NCBI GenBank assembly: GCA_965249215.1
Contig: CBDFLN010000002.1
Coordinates: 372,001 to 436,000, forward strand
Origin: G963667675 sp965249215
GTDB taxonomy: Bacteria > Chloroflexota > Dehalococcoidia > Lucifugimonadales > UBA3495
Direction: 5' to 3'
Length of the DNA stretch: 64,000 nt
A program made the position numbers and the translations under genes. Shown in pieces: positions 8,561-16,184 of the stretch (positions within the stretch are counted from its first letter, which is position 1; every line of letters starts with the position of its first letter). The notes below the pieces were generated by a model. The model ran no database searches and was not told the DNA's origin. It saw nothing but the letters and a program-made list of their open reading frames with translations.

Positions 8561-8842
8561 ATGAGCATATTTATAGATGATGGGCAGGGTTCTCCTTTGC
8601 TTGATTTGTCGCAGTTTCCTATCGTAGGTGAAGCGGAGGCCTACGACCGAATGAAAGCCGATTTAGAAAGAGAGTACAACGGCCGGTGGGTTATTATCTC
8701 CGGCGGTGAAAAGGCGGGAGGCGATTACGACTCCTATGATGATGCCGCCGCCGCCGCTCACGTCATGGGTCTGGATGTCCACGCTTCCTACATCCGCCAG
8801 GTCGGTGTGGACGTCGCCATCTTCCTGTCGCAAGGCAGCTAG
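8561..8842 (+). CDS. DUF5678-like small protein, partner of the downstream protease
   Basis: A 93-residue protein starting behind a strong AAAGGAGG. The core REYNGRWVIISGGEKAGGDY followed by a helix (SYDDAAAAAHVMG) and a beta strand (HASYIRQVG) resembles the short DUF5678-type domain, where an EYxGxWVAI motif is usual. It ends three bases before the GTG of the retropepsin-like gene, so the two are surely one transcription unit. The window has a second such pair at 57217-58025. The role is unknown; it might be a substrate, inhibitor or adaptor of the protease, but that is inference. Confidence 0.65.
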   Translation: MSIFIDDGQGSPLLDLSQFPIVGEAEAYDRMKADLEREYNGRWVIISGGEKAGGDYDSYDDAAAAAHVMGLDVHASYIRQVGVDVAIFLSQGS

Positions 8843-8845
8843 TCC

Positions 8846-9223
8846 GTGGCCCAGTACCACGTTCCTCCGGATCGTCTTCGTTCGAGCGGTCCTGGTATCA
8901 TCATCACCCTCAACGGCTCTCTAACTTTGGCCCTATTGGATACCGGGGCATCATTTTCTTATGTGGACATCGTGGCAGCGGAGCGCCTAAAAGCTCCGGT
9001 TGTTGCCCAACATGATGCAGCTGGTGCAACCGGCGACGGAACCTATCCAACATTCGAGCTCGCCTTTCACATTCCTCAGTTGGATGTGCTCGTACCATCT
9101 CCGGAGTGTGCACTCCCGTTGAAGCAGTCCGGTCACATTTGGGATGCTATTGTGGGACGGGACGTGCTGACTCAGTTTGAATTCTGCGTTGATGGCCGTA
9201 CTGGTCAGATAACCTTCGCTTGA
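8846..9223 (+). CDS. retropepsin-like clan AA aspartic protease
   Basis: A 125-residue protein with a GTG start. The catalytic motif LLDTGASFSYVD is at residues 30-41; after it come a flap-like segment (AGATGDGTYPTFEL) and the closing pattern WDAIVGRDVLTQFEFCVDGRTGQITF, typical of single-domain retropepsin folds. Such proteins act as homodimers, each giving one Asp. There is no signal peptide, so it should be cytoplasmic. It is co-transcribed with the DUF5678-like gene three bases upstream. The natural substrate is unknown. Confidence 0.8.
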   Translation: MAQYHVPPDRLRSSGPGIIITLNGSLTLALLDTGASFSYVDIVAAERLKAPVVAQHDAAGATGDGTYPTFELAFHIPQLDVLVPSPECALPLKQSGHIWDAIVGRDVLTQFEFCVDGRTGQITFA

Positions 9224-9261
9224 CCTTGCCTAGGCCATTCCTCCCCCGTACTCCTGGCGGC

Positions 9262-9312
9262 CTGACTTAAATGCACCCGTTGACTCGAGACCCACATTTT
9301 GAGTTGAGCCCG
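9262..9312 (+). repeat. imperfect direct repeat, right copy
   Basis: It reads TGACTTAAAT, then TTGACTCGAGACCCAC and ATTTTGAGTTGAGCCCGT, parallel to the left copy at 8359-8411. The outer arm of the inverted repeat is degraded here. It lies just upstream of the nuo promoter. Confidence 0.45.
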
Positions 9313-9319
9313 TTTTCAA

Positions 9320-9349
9320 TTGACACTCGTATCTGCGGGGTGATATATT
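9320..9349 (+). promoter_or_regulatory. nuo operon promoter
   Basis: TTGACA (9320-9325), an 18-base spacer and TATATT (9344-9349), with TG at 9341-9342 making an extended -10. The nuoA ATG is 57 bases downstream. Confidence 0.7.
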
Positions 9350-9405
9350 GGCCTTAGTCGACCTAACATAACGAGCGCCACTTAGGACCAACTCCCTCTA
9401 ACAAC

Positions 9406-9828
9406 ATGCCTTCGCTTACGGGCGTACTGCTGCAAGCGTTTAACGCAGACCTCTTCGCCGAGAACTGGACGGCGGTTGCCCTCTCTGGATTTATTGCAGT
9501 CCTGGCCATTGGCGCCGTGTTCGCGGCGTCCCGCCTCCTTTCCTCTCGCCGCCGCTCCCAGACCAAGCTCACCCCCTATGAATGCGGCATCCCACCCACT
9601 GACTACGAGTGGTCCAACATCAATATCCGCTTCTATATCTTTGCCATTCTCTTCCTTATCTTCGACGTCGAGGCGGTGTTCCTTTTCCCTTGGGCCGTCA
9701 TTTTCGTTCAGGAAAAGATAACCCAGGCTAACCCCGTTCCCTTTTACGCCATGATGCTTTTCCTGGGAGTCCTGTTCTTCGCGGTGATTTACGCCTGGCG
9801 GAAGGGGGTGCTGGAATGGCAGAAATAG
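9406..9828 (+). CDS. nuoA: NADH-quinone oxidoreductase subunit A
   Basis: A 140-residue membrane subunit of respiratory complex I with three hydrophobic helices. The conserved loop LTPYECGIPPTDYEWSNINI carries the Cys of the quinone-site loop, and the family hallmark FAILFLIFDVEAVFLFPWA follows in helix 2. It helps seal the junction between the membrane arm and the quinone cavity. The first gene of the cluster, it overlaps nuoB by 13 bases, which implies translational coupling. Confidence 0.95.
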   Translation: MPSLTGVLLQAFNADLFAENWTAVALSGFIAVLAIGAVFAASRLLSSRRRSQTKLTPYECGIPPTDYEWSNINIRFYIFAILFLIFDVEAVFLFPWAVIFVQEKITQANPVPFYAMMLFLGVLFFAVIYAWRKGVLEWQK

Positions 9829-10343
9829 AACAGGGCCAGGGCAATCGCCCCGCTCCCAGCCTGTTCGACGAGAAGCTCTCCGGCAAGATGCCGGGCGTCG
9901 TGCTGGCAACTACAGAACAGCTGTCCGCGATGGCCCGAAAGTCATCCCTGTGGACCTTGACCTTCGGGCTGGCCTGTTGCGCCATCGAGATGATTTCCAC
10001 CTACATGGCCCACCACGACCTGGACCGGTACGGCGTGGTCACCTGGCCTTCGCCCCGGCAGGCGGACGTGATGATCGTAGCGGGCACCGTGGTCAAGAAG
10101 ATGGCCGAGCCGCTAAGGCTGTTGTACGAGCAGATGCCCGAACCCAAGTGGGTCATCGCCATGGGCAGCTGCGCCACCAACGGAGGGCCCTACTACCGCT
10201 CCTACTCGGTTGTCATGGGCGTCGACCACATAGTTCCCGTGGACGTTTACGTGCCGGGTTGCCCGCCCCGGCCCGAGGCCCTGCTCTATGGCATTCTCCA
10301 GCTTCAGGAAAAGATAATGCAGGACGCTAAAGAGCGTGGCTGA
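9816..10343 (+). CDS. nuoB: NADH-quinone oxidoreductase subunit B
   Basis: A 175-residue peripheral subunit that holds the terminal 4Fe-4S cluster N2 and passes electrons to quinone. The four ligands are visible: adjacent C54 and C55 in FGLACCAIEM, C119 in MGSCATNGGPY and C149 in VPGCPPRPEALLYG. The length fits bacterial NuoB with a short N-terminal extension. It overlaps nuoA at its start and nuoC at its end (8 bases). Confidence 0.97.
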   Translation: MAEIEQGQGNRPAPSLFDEKLSGKMPGVVLATTEQLSAMARKSSLWTLTFGLACCAIEMISTYMAHHDLDRYGVVTWPSPRQADVMIVAGTVVKKMAEPLRLLYEQMPEPKWVIAMGSCATNGGPYYRSYSVVMGVDHIVPVDVYVPGCPPRPEALLYGILQLQEKIMQDAKERG

Positions 10344-10848
10344 CCGGGCTGGACAGGCCCCGGCCCATCCAGGGTTCCCTACCCTGCCGCCGCAACAAGG
10401 CGAGTTGCTTGCCGCCGCCCAGGACGTGTTAAGAGAGTTCGACCCCCAATCCGGCGTGCTGGGAGACCTGCCCCAAATCACCGTAGACGCTGCCGACGTG
10501 GCCCGGGTATGCCGGTTGGCCAAGGACGACCCAAGGCTGGCGCTGCCCCAGCTGCTATGCCTGTCCTGCGTGGACTATTTGGAGCACATGGAAATGGTCT
10601 ATTTCCTGCACTCCCTCTCCCCGGAACGGCTGCTGTGCGTCAAGGCCCGCGTCTCTTGCGACGACCCGCGCTTGCCCTCGGTCACGGGCATCTGGCGGGC
10701 GGCGGACTGGTACGAACGGGAGGCACATGACCTGTTCGGCGTGGTCTTCGAAGGCCACCCCGACCTGTCCCCGCTGCTGTTGTACGAAGAATTCGAGGGC
10801 TATCCCGGACGCAAGGAATTTCCCTTCCACGACTATAAGGAGTATTAG
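10336..10848 (+). CDS. nuoC: NADH-quinone oxidoreductase subunit C
   Basis: A 170-residue peripheral subunit starting at the GTG inside the end of nuoB. The family signature is clear: WRAADWYEREAHDLFGVVFEGHPDL followed by GYPGRKEFPFHDY at the C-terminus. It forms the quinone module together with NuoB, NuoD and NuoI. It is a separate gene, not fused to nuoD. Its end contains an AAGGAG that appears to serve the next gene. Confidence 0.95.
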   Translation: MADRAGQAPAHPGFPTLPPQQGELLAAAQDVLREFDPQSGVLGDLPQITVDAADVARVCRLAKDDPRLALPQLLCLSCVDYLEHMEMVYFLHSLSPERLLCVKARVSCDDPRLPSVTGIWRAADWYEREAHDLFGVVFEGHPDLSPLLLYEEFEGYPGRKEFPFHDYKEY

Positions 10849-10852
10849 ACGG

Positions 10853-11122
10853 TTGGAGAGGTTGGTGCTGACCGCGACGGTGGTGATGGGAGACGGGGGC
10901 TACGTGGCCAGGGTCGAAGAACTGCCCTTGGAGGGCGTGGGGGACTCGGTGCAGGAAGCCCAGGACCATCTAATTCAAGCCATGCGCTCGTGGATCGAGG
11001 CCCACGACGGCCAGGGCGCGCTGGCCGATGTCCTGGCCCAGGCCGGGTTCCACGGCGTCGAGGACAGCACCGAGCTTCAGCTGGAGTTCTCCGAAGTTGT
11101 TCCTGAAGCGGACCATTTCTGA
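10853..11122 (+). CDS. HicB-like protein inside the nuo operon (first)
   Basis: An 89-residue protein with the HicB-type fold: TATVVMGDGGYVARVEELP, then GVGDSVQEAQDHLIQAMRSWIE. No ribbon-helix-helix domain follows, so DNA binding is not expected. I chose the TTG at 10853 because AAGGAG in the last codons of nuoC lies 10 bases upstream; TTG 10862 and GTG 10865 are alternatives. The longer frame from 10727 is the nuoC shadow. The placement, four bases after nuoC, means it is transcribed with complex I. No HicA toxin gene is next to it. Confidence 0.65.
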   Translation: MERLVLTATVVMGDGGYVARVEELPLEGVGDSVQEAQDHLIQAMRSWIEAHDGQGALADVLAQAGFHGVEDSTELQLEFSEVVPEADHF

Positions 11123-11443
11123 ATGCCCATGAAGAAGCGGCAACCCAGGCGGGCCAGAGATAAGGAGCGGGATATAGGACGGGTCGTATACCAGGTGGAG
11201 GAGACCAGGTCCGGCGGCGTGTGTCAGGCCGTCTGTCCGGAACTGGATGTCACCGCTTTCGGCGATACGCCGGAGGAGGCCCTGGAAGCCCTCCGGTCCC
11301 AGGTCACGATGTACCTGGAAGACTGCGACCAACTGGGCGTTCTGGACGAAACGCTTATCGAGGCAGGTTTCTATTTCGACGGCGAAGCCTGGATTAGCAA
11401 CCAGGTCGTTCCCGTCAAGGACCCGAACATAGTAATTCTTTAA
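11123..11443 (+). CDS. HicB-like protein inside the nuo operon (second)
   Basis: A 106-residue protein starting directly after the stop of the previous gene (TGAATG). A basic N-terminus (MPMKKRQPRRARDKERD) precedes the HicB fold: GRVVYQVEETRSGGVCQAVCPELD, then AFGDTPEEALEALRSQVTMYLE. The fold is shared with the gene at 10853 but the sequences are divergent, so this is an old pair rather than a recent duplication. Both lack a DNA-binding domain and a toxin partner. An unrelated role within the operon is possible. Confidence 0.65.
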   Translation: MPMKKRQPRRARDKERDIGRVVYQVEETRSGGVCQAVCPELDVTAFGDTPEEALEALRSQVTMYLEDCDQLGVLDETLIEAGFYFDGEAWISNQVVPVKDPNIVIL

Positions 11444-11523
11444 CGGCCGGCTGTTTCCAAGCCCGGCAGGAGCCGGCGGCCTGAAACGACAGGCGGTGGG
11501 AATAGCGGCGGCGAGGGCTGTTT

Positions 11524-12654
11524 ATGGCCGAGGTTTCCCGGCAAGCGCCAGACCAGGCGCAGCCTGTCGAGATGCTCCTAAATATGGGGCCCCAGCACCC
11601 CTCGACCCACGGCGTCTTTCGTCTGGTGCTCTGGGTAGACGGGGAGAAGGTAGTCGATTGCCAGCCCCACATAGGCTATCTCCACCGCGGCTCGGAAAAG
11701 CTGTGCGAGGGCGAGCAGTACAACCAGGTCATCACCCTCTTCGACCGCATCGACTACATCGCCAATTTCAACAACGAACACGCCTACTGCCGCGCCGTGG
11801 AGCAGCTCATGGGCCTGGAGGCGCCGGAAAGGGCCGAGTACGCCAGGGTCATTCTCTGCGAGTTGAACCGCATCGCCAGCCACCTGCTGTACGTCGCCAC
11901 TATGGGCCTTGACGCCGGCGCCATGACGCCGTCAATGTTCTGCTTCCGGGGCAGGGAGCGTATTCAGACCCTTTTCGAGGCCGTGTCCGGCGCACGCATG
12001 ATGCACAACTACTTCCGCATCGGCGGCCTCAAAGAGGAGCTTCCGGACAACTTCCGGGAAATGGTTCGAGAGCTTCTGCCGCTACTCCGGGAAGACATCG
12101 AAGAGACCGACCGGCTGCTGACCTATAACGAGATATTCCTGGCGCGCCTGAAGGGCGTGGGCGCCATCTCCGCCGAGGAGGCCATCGACTACGGGCTGAC
12201 CGGGCCGTGCCTCCGGGGGTGCGGCGTCGACTACGACCTGCGCAAGGCCGTTCCCTATTCGGTGTACGACCGGTTTGACTTCGACGTGCCGGTGGGCCTG
12301 GACGGCGACTGCTGGGACCGCCACTACGTGCGCGTCGAGGAGATGCGCCAGTCACTGCGGATAGTCGAACAGGCCTTGGAGCAGATGCCCGAGGGAGAGG
12401 TCGACTCTCCGATGAGCCGCCGGCTGATCAGGCCTCCCAAGGGGGAGGTGTACGTGCGCTCCGAAAACCCCAGGGGCGAAATCGGCGTCCACCTGGTCAG
12501 CGACGGCACCGACAAGCCCTACCGCGTGAAAGTCCGCCCCCCATCGTTCTGCAATCTCTCCGCCATACGCCGCCTGCTCCAGGGCGTTTGGATTGCGGAC
12601 GCCGTGGTGGTCCTGGGTTCCCTGGACATAGTCTTGGGAGAGGTCGACCGGTGA
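11524..12654 (+). CDS. nuoD: NADH-quinone oxidoreductase subunit D
   Basis: A 376-residue peripheral subunit descended from the large subunit of NiFe hydrogenases. It forms the quinone pocket with NuoB. Signatures: NMGPQHPSTHGVFRLVLWVDGE, then IGYLHRGSEKLCE (Tyr and His of the quinone site), RIDYIANFNNEHAY, and the C-terminal SLDIVLGEVDR. The start follows GCGAGG. It is separated from nuoC by the two HicB-like genes and overlaps nuoH by four bases (GTGA). Confidence 0.97.
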   Translation: MAEVSRQAPDQAQPVEMLLNMGPQHPSTHGVFRLVLWVDGEKVVDCQPHIGYLHRGSEKLCEGEQYNQVITLFDRIDYIANFNNEHAYCRAVEQLMGLEAPERAEYARVILCELNRIASHLLYVATMGLDAGAMTPSMFCFRGRERIQTLFEAVSGARMMHNYFRIGGLKEELPDNFREMVRELLPLLREDIEETDRLLTYNEIFLARLKGVGAISAEEAIDYGLTGPCLRGCGVDYDLRKAVPYSVYDRFDFDVPVGLDGDCWDRHYVRVEEMRQSLRIVEQALEQMPEGEVDSPMSRRLIRPPKGEVYVRSENPRGEIGVHLVSDGTDKPYRVKVRPPSFCNLSAIRRLLQGVWIADAVVVLGSLDIVLGEVDR

Positions 12655-13790
12655 GCGGCAGCGTTCCCCTGTTGGCCGTCAGCGCAGCGGACTTTGGCTG
12701 GATATTCCTTTCCCTGTTCCTGATGTTCTTTAGCCTGTCCCTGGTGGTGCTGAGCCTCACCTGGCTGGAGCGCAAGGTGCTGGCACGACTGCAGCGCCGC
12801 GTGGGTCCCAACCGCACCGGGCCCATGGGCATAATGCAGCCCCTGGCCGACGCATTCAAGCTGCTGTTGAAAGAAGACATTGTCCCGGCATCGGCCAACC
12901 GGGCCATCTTCTGGGTTGCCCCGTTAATCGTCGTGGTCTCGGCCTTCATGATTTGGGTCACTATTCCGGGCGCCCGGGGCGCCGTTGTCAGGAACCTGGA
13001 CCTGGGCCTTTTCTACATCATCGCCTTTGCGGTGCTGGGCATCTTGGGCTTGGTGCTGGCAGGTTGGGGCTCCGCCAACAAGTACGGCCGCCTGGGAGGG
13101 TTGCGCGCCGCAGCCCAGTTGATTAGCTACGAAATCCCCATAATCATGGTTGCCGTCTCCGTCGCCATGCTGGCCGGGTCGCTGAACGTTCGAGAAATCG
13201 TGGCCGGCCAGTCCGACTATCCATACCTGGCTGTCCAACCCCTCGGCCTGGTAATTTTCTTCATAGCCGGTCTCGCCGAGGTTGGACGCACCCCCTTCGA
13301 CATCTACCTCGCAGAATCCGAGTTGGTGGGCGGCCCCTTCGTAGAGTACAGCGGCGCTCACTGGTCCGTGTTTTTCCTGGCCGAATACATCAACACCTTT
13401 GCCGTCGCCGCACTGGTCACGCTGCTCTTCCTGGGCGGATGGTCCGGCCCGGGTCTCTCGGGGCATTGGGAAATCGTCTGGTTCCTGGCCAAGACCTATG
13501 CCGTCATCCTGGTTATCTTCTGGGTGAGAGGGACCTTCCCTCGTCTGCGCATCGACCAGCTCATGTCCTTTGCTTGGAAGGTGATGGTGCCTCTTTCGTT
13601 CTTGACCATAGTGACCACCGCCGTTTACCGGTTCTACAACCTGCCGGCCTGGTCCCTGACGTTGATGTCCCTGGCCGGGTTGGCGGTGGTGGGGTATGTA
13701 ATCTACCGGCGGGCGACCGGGCCCTCCCGGCTGGCGGCCCAGGTGCGGGCGCGGCAACAGTTGCTCAGGACCCAGGGGCCTGCCTCATGA
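12651..13790 (+). CDS. nuoH: NADH-quinone oxidoreductase subunit H
   Basis: A 379-residue membrane subunit with eight hydrophobic segments that links the peripheral and membrane arms. Signatures: LTWLERKVLARLQRRVGPNR, then QPLADAFKLLLKED, and the acidic loop AEVGRTPFDIYLAESELVGG. I take the GTG at 12651, which overlaps the nuoD stop, rather than the longer frame from 12588 that runs inside nuoD. It ends in ATGA, shared with a small frame before nuoI. Confidence 0.96.
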   Translation: MSGSVPLLAVSAADFGWIFLSLFLMFFSLSLVVLSLTWLERKVLARLQRRVGPNRTGPMGIMQPLADAFKLLLKEDIVPASANRAIFWVAPLIVVVSAFMIWVTIPGARGAVVRNLDLGLFYIIAFAVLGILGLVLAGWGSANKYGRLGGLRAAAQLISYEIPIIMVAVSVAMLAGSLNVREIVAGQSDYPYLAVQPLGLVIFFIAGLAEVGRTPFDIYLAESELVGGPFVEYSGAHWSVFFLAEYINTFAVAALVTLLFLGGWSGPGLSGHWEIVWFLAKTYAVILVIFWVRGTFPRLRIDQLMSFAWKVMVPLSFLTIVTTAVYRFYNLPAWSLTLMSLAGLAVVGYVIYRRATGPSRLAAQVRARQQLLRTQGPAS

Positions 13791-13924
13791 GCTTTTCCCG
13801 GATGAATGGAGAGGCGTTTCTGATAGACTGTCTTTGCCAGGCGTTACAGGACCGGCGCGGGAACGTCCGCAATAGGCCGCCGGTGTTCGAAACAACGCGA
13901 CACCCAGGGAAGGCCGATGATTAA
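13787..13924 (+). CDS. possible 45-residue protein bridging nuoH and nuoI
   Basis: The frame starts at the ATG that overlaps the nuoH stop (ATGA) and ends after the nuoI start, so it would be coupled at both ends. The predicted peptide begins MSFSRMNGEAFLIDCLCQ and ends in a polar, basic tail. No family is recognised. It may only be the leftover of a spacer, since 126 bases separate nuoH from nuoI. Confidence 0.25.
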   Translation: MSFSRMNGEAFLIDCLCQALQDRRGNVRNRPPVFETTRHPGKADD

Positions 13925-14504
13925 CAGCATCAAGGGCCTCTGCTTGACCCTGATGTCTACGCTCAAGGGCTTGCGGCAGCCGGTTACGCGCCAGTACCCG
14001 GCCTCCGGCAATTTCTGGTCCAAGACCCCGGCCCCAACGCCGGTGCAGCCGCGCTTCATGGGGTTTCCGGCCCTGACCTGGGACGGCGAGGTCGACGAGC
14101 CCTACTGCACCGCCTGCATGGTCTGCATCCGCTACTGTCCCACCCTGTGCATGACCGCCACCATGAAGGACAACCCCCTGCATGACGAGGGCGGGAGCCA
14201 CCGGCGCAAGATCGTCGACAGCTTCGAAATCAACCTCAACCGGTGTATACTGTGCGGGATTTGCGTCGACGTGTGCAACTTCGACGCAATCGTTATGAGC
14301 CACGAGCACGAGATGAGCGGCTACCAACGCAACGGCAGCCGGGTCGACCTCCCGGCCCTGTTGAAGATCGGCAGGAAGTTCCAGGATGACACGGCGTGGA
14401 TTCCCCCTACCAAGCGGGCCGAGCGGGCCGAGCAGGCCGACGTTAGCCCGGCGGAAACCGGAACCCAGGCCGCGGCCGGTGAGACGGCCAACGCCGACCT
14501 CTGA
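13917..14504 (+). CDS. nuoI: NADH-quinone oxidoreductase subunit I
   Basis: A 195-residue ferredoxin-type subunit carrying two 4Fe-4S clusters (N6a and N6b). The eight ligands are C64, C67, C70, C74 in CTACMVCIRYCP and C110, C113, C116, C120 in CILCGICVDVCNFDAI. AGGGAAGG precedes the ATG. The C-terminus has a 45-residue Ala/Glu-rich extension (AERAEQADVSPAETG) not needed for the fold. It is the last gene before the 1.7-kb insertion that splits nuoI from nuoJ. Confidence 0.96.
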   Translation: MINSIKGLCLTLMSTLKGLRQPVTRQYPASGNFWSKTPAPTPVQPRFMGFPALTWDGEVDEPYCTACMVCIRYCPTLCMTATMKDNPLHDEGGSHRRKIVDSFEINLNRCILCGICVDVCNFDAIVMSHEHEMSGYQRNGSRVDLPALLKIGRKFQDDTAWIPPTKRAERAEQADVSPAETGTQAAAGETANADL

Positions 14505-14589
14505 GGGCGGAAGGGCGCAAAAAAGAGGCAGACATTGTCCTCTGCTTCTATCCCACCGACTTACCAGGTGGTTTCCATAATGTCAAGGA

Positions 14590-15011
14590 TTGGAGGACGG
14601 CACGAACGTCAAGGCTCTCTTACTGGTGGTAGCTACCCTCTCCCTGCTCTTAGTGGCTTGTGCTAGTGACCCGACACCAGACCCAAGGATTGACACAGTT
14701 CAGTCCAGTCTGGCGGAAATCGAGTCAAGGTAGACGCTCTCGGTACGAGACTGGACGAACTAGAACCACAGGAGCCGGAAGGCGAAGTAATCCCTGAGTA
14801 CGACGATAGGCTAACCGCCAAGGAAGCGGTAGAAGTCCTGCAAACCTGCATCACCGACCGGATATTTGGCTCGGACTCACCGGCAGCTTTGATAGGCCTC
14901 ATGGACCCTAGCGAACTGCTAGAGGGCTTTACGGCGACAGAGGATATTCCAGGCATTGACCAGGGAGCAATCGTCCGTTACATGGGAACACTGTTCGGTT
15001 GCTGGCGCTAA
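14590..15011 (+). pseudogene. frameshifted lipoprotein
   Basis: From a TTG at 14590 the frame reads a lipoprotein signal (KALLLVVATLSLLLVACASD) and the start of a coiled coil (VQSSLAEIES), then hits TAG at 14731. The next frame picks up at once with VDALGTRLDELEPQEPEG and goes on to LFGCWR at 15011. Restoring one base near 14730 rejoins both halves into about 140 residues with a lipobox Cys, a short coiled coil and a C-terminal domain with two Cys. The gene is either broken or affected by a sequencing error. Its end overlaps the start of the next lipoprotein. Confidence 0.6.
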
Positions 15012-15637
15012 GGTTAACCTTAGCGATCCTGCTCTTAGTAGCCTGCTCATCAGCCGAAGGGCCAGACGTTAGTGCACCAAGCGGTAGCCTCCCACCAGAC
15101 GAGTACGAGCAAGCGTGTATCGAGAAGCAGCTCGGAATCGCTGAGTACTACCAAGAGCGTTGGGCAGACCTCTCGGTTGACCTCCCAACACCTATTGCGG
15201 ATGCTGACCTCCTTGCGGAGTTCGAGAACAACCATGAGTGGCAACAGCTATACTTGGAGCAGGCGCAAGCCTTTGCGAGACTTTGGGTTAACTGTAGCGA
15301 AAACGCACCAGAGAGCCTGAAAGACCTGTTCGAGGTTAGCGAGAGCCAGCGTAGAGTCCTCGAACTTGACGAGTGGCCGACACTTACTGATATCCCGCTT
15401 GCCAACTCCACAATAGAGGTTATCCAAGGCACACGGACTGAGGACGGCAACTGCATCTTCGGGACCTACATGGAGAAGGGACCAGACGATCCTCCTTTGA
15501 TGTCCCGGACGTTATCAACGGACTACGAAACCTGTGAAGCTGTCGTAGAGGTAGGCGAACTCAGCGAGGAAGCGTACGAGCGGTTACAGGAAGAACATGA
15601 TGAGGGAGAGTCCGAGGCTCCTATCCCTAGAAAGTAG
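14999..15637 (+). CDS. lipoprotein of unknown function
   Basis: A 212-residue secreted protein starting at a TTG that overlaps the end of the preceding gene. The signal peptide (LALRLTLAILLLVACSSAEG) has a lipobox LVAC, so lipid attachment to Cys16 is expected; lgt is present at 47295. The mature part is acidic, with four further Cys (ACIEK, VNCSE, GNCIF, ETCEA) that may pair. The codon choice is looser than in the flanking nuo genes, which suggests transfer. No family is recognised. Confidence 0.65.
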   Translation: MLALRLTLAILLLVACSSAEGPDVSAPSGSLPPDEYEQACIEKQLGIAEYYQERWADLSVDLPTPIADADLLAEFENNHEWQQLYLEQAQAFARLWVNCSENAPESLKDLFEVSESQRRVLELDEWPTLTDIPLANSTIEVIQGTRTEDGNCIFGTYMEKGPDDPPLMSRTLSTDYETCEAVVEVGELSEEAYERLQEEHDEGESEAPIPRK

Positions 15638-15699
15638 GTTAAGCATCCCGAGAGAAAGCAGGGAAGTTCACCCTATATTAACCACCCTGTGAAGACACG

Positions 15700-15705
15700 T
15701 ATAAT
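15700..15705 (+). promoter_or_regulatory. -10 element upstream of the CxCxxC gene
   Basis: A perfect TATAAT, with no good -35 at the right distance. The gene start is 108 bases downstream. Confidence 0.35.
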
Positions 15706-15813
15706 AAATCGAAACAAGGGAGCAGCAGGAGTGGTGGAAGAGTTTGGCCCCTTTCGACATCCGGCCCTTTTCCTCGACCTCTCCCTGCCTGCCGTTCCCT
15801 AGAGGACTGAGGA

Positions 15814-16038
15814 ATGCCCAGGCGAGAAGATGAGCGGTTCCGCAACCTTAACAGCAAGCACCCGGAAGCGTGCACCTGTCAGGACTGTACGGAGGAGTTC
15901 CTCAAGAAAAAGGAAATCAAAGCCGGACGGCTGCGGAGGAAGTCAAAGCCGGCGGAAAAGGTCAAGCGCCACCGCGCGGGCTGCGACTGCGTTAGCTGCG
16001 GTCTGTTGACTTCTATAGACTTCACCGAGGCCGGGTAG
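15814..16038 (+). CDS. small protein with two CxCxxC metal-binding motifs
   Basis: A 74-residue basic protein. Two similar knuckles, HPEACTCQDC at residues 16-25 and HRAGCDCVSC at 53-62, are joined by a Lys/Arg-rich helix. Each gives three Cys and a nearby His, enough for one zinc ion each or a shared site. GAGGA precedes the ATG. I recall similar His-x3-CxCxxC proteins from Dehalococcoidia genomes but know no function. It sits within the insertion between nuoI and nuoJ. Confidence 0.65.
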   Translation: MPRREDERFRNLNSKHPEACTCQDCTEEFLKKKEIKAGRLRRKSKPAEKVKRHRAGCDCVSCGLLTSIDFTEAG

Positions 16039-16140
16039 ATGACCTTCCTCATTCTTCAAATTATTCTTGGGGAATGGACAGGATAGGAAGCCATGTGCGC
16101 CGGCATCTGCTACTTCTCTAGCGAAAATTCGTCTCGTTCT

Positions 16141-16159
16141 AGTCCCGCCTGGCGGGACT
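16141..16159 (+). terminator. hairpin terminator before nuoJ
   Basis: AGTCCCG and CGGGACT pair around a CCTGG loop and are followed by ATTTATTTG. It would end transcription of the inserted genes just upstream of nuoJ, so nuoJKLMN may depend on read-through or on a promoter not recognised here. Confidence 0.6.
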
Positions 16160-16184
16160 ATTTATTTGTAGGGGGAGGCTGAGA

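Noticed and set aside
12588..12650. Longer nuoH frame
   Set aside because: It lies wholly in the coding end of nuoD; the GTG overlapping the nuoD stop gives the standard N-terminus.
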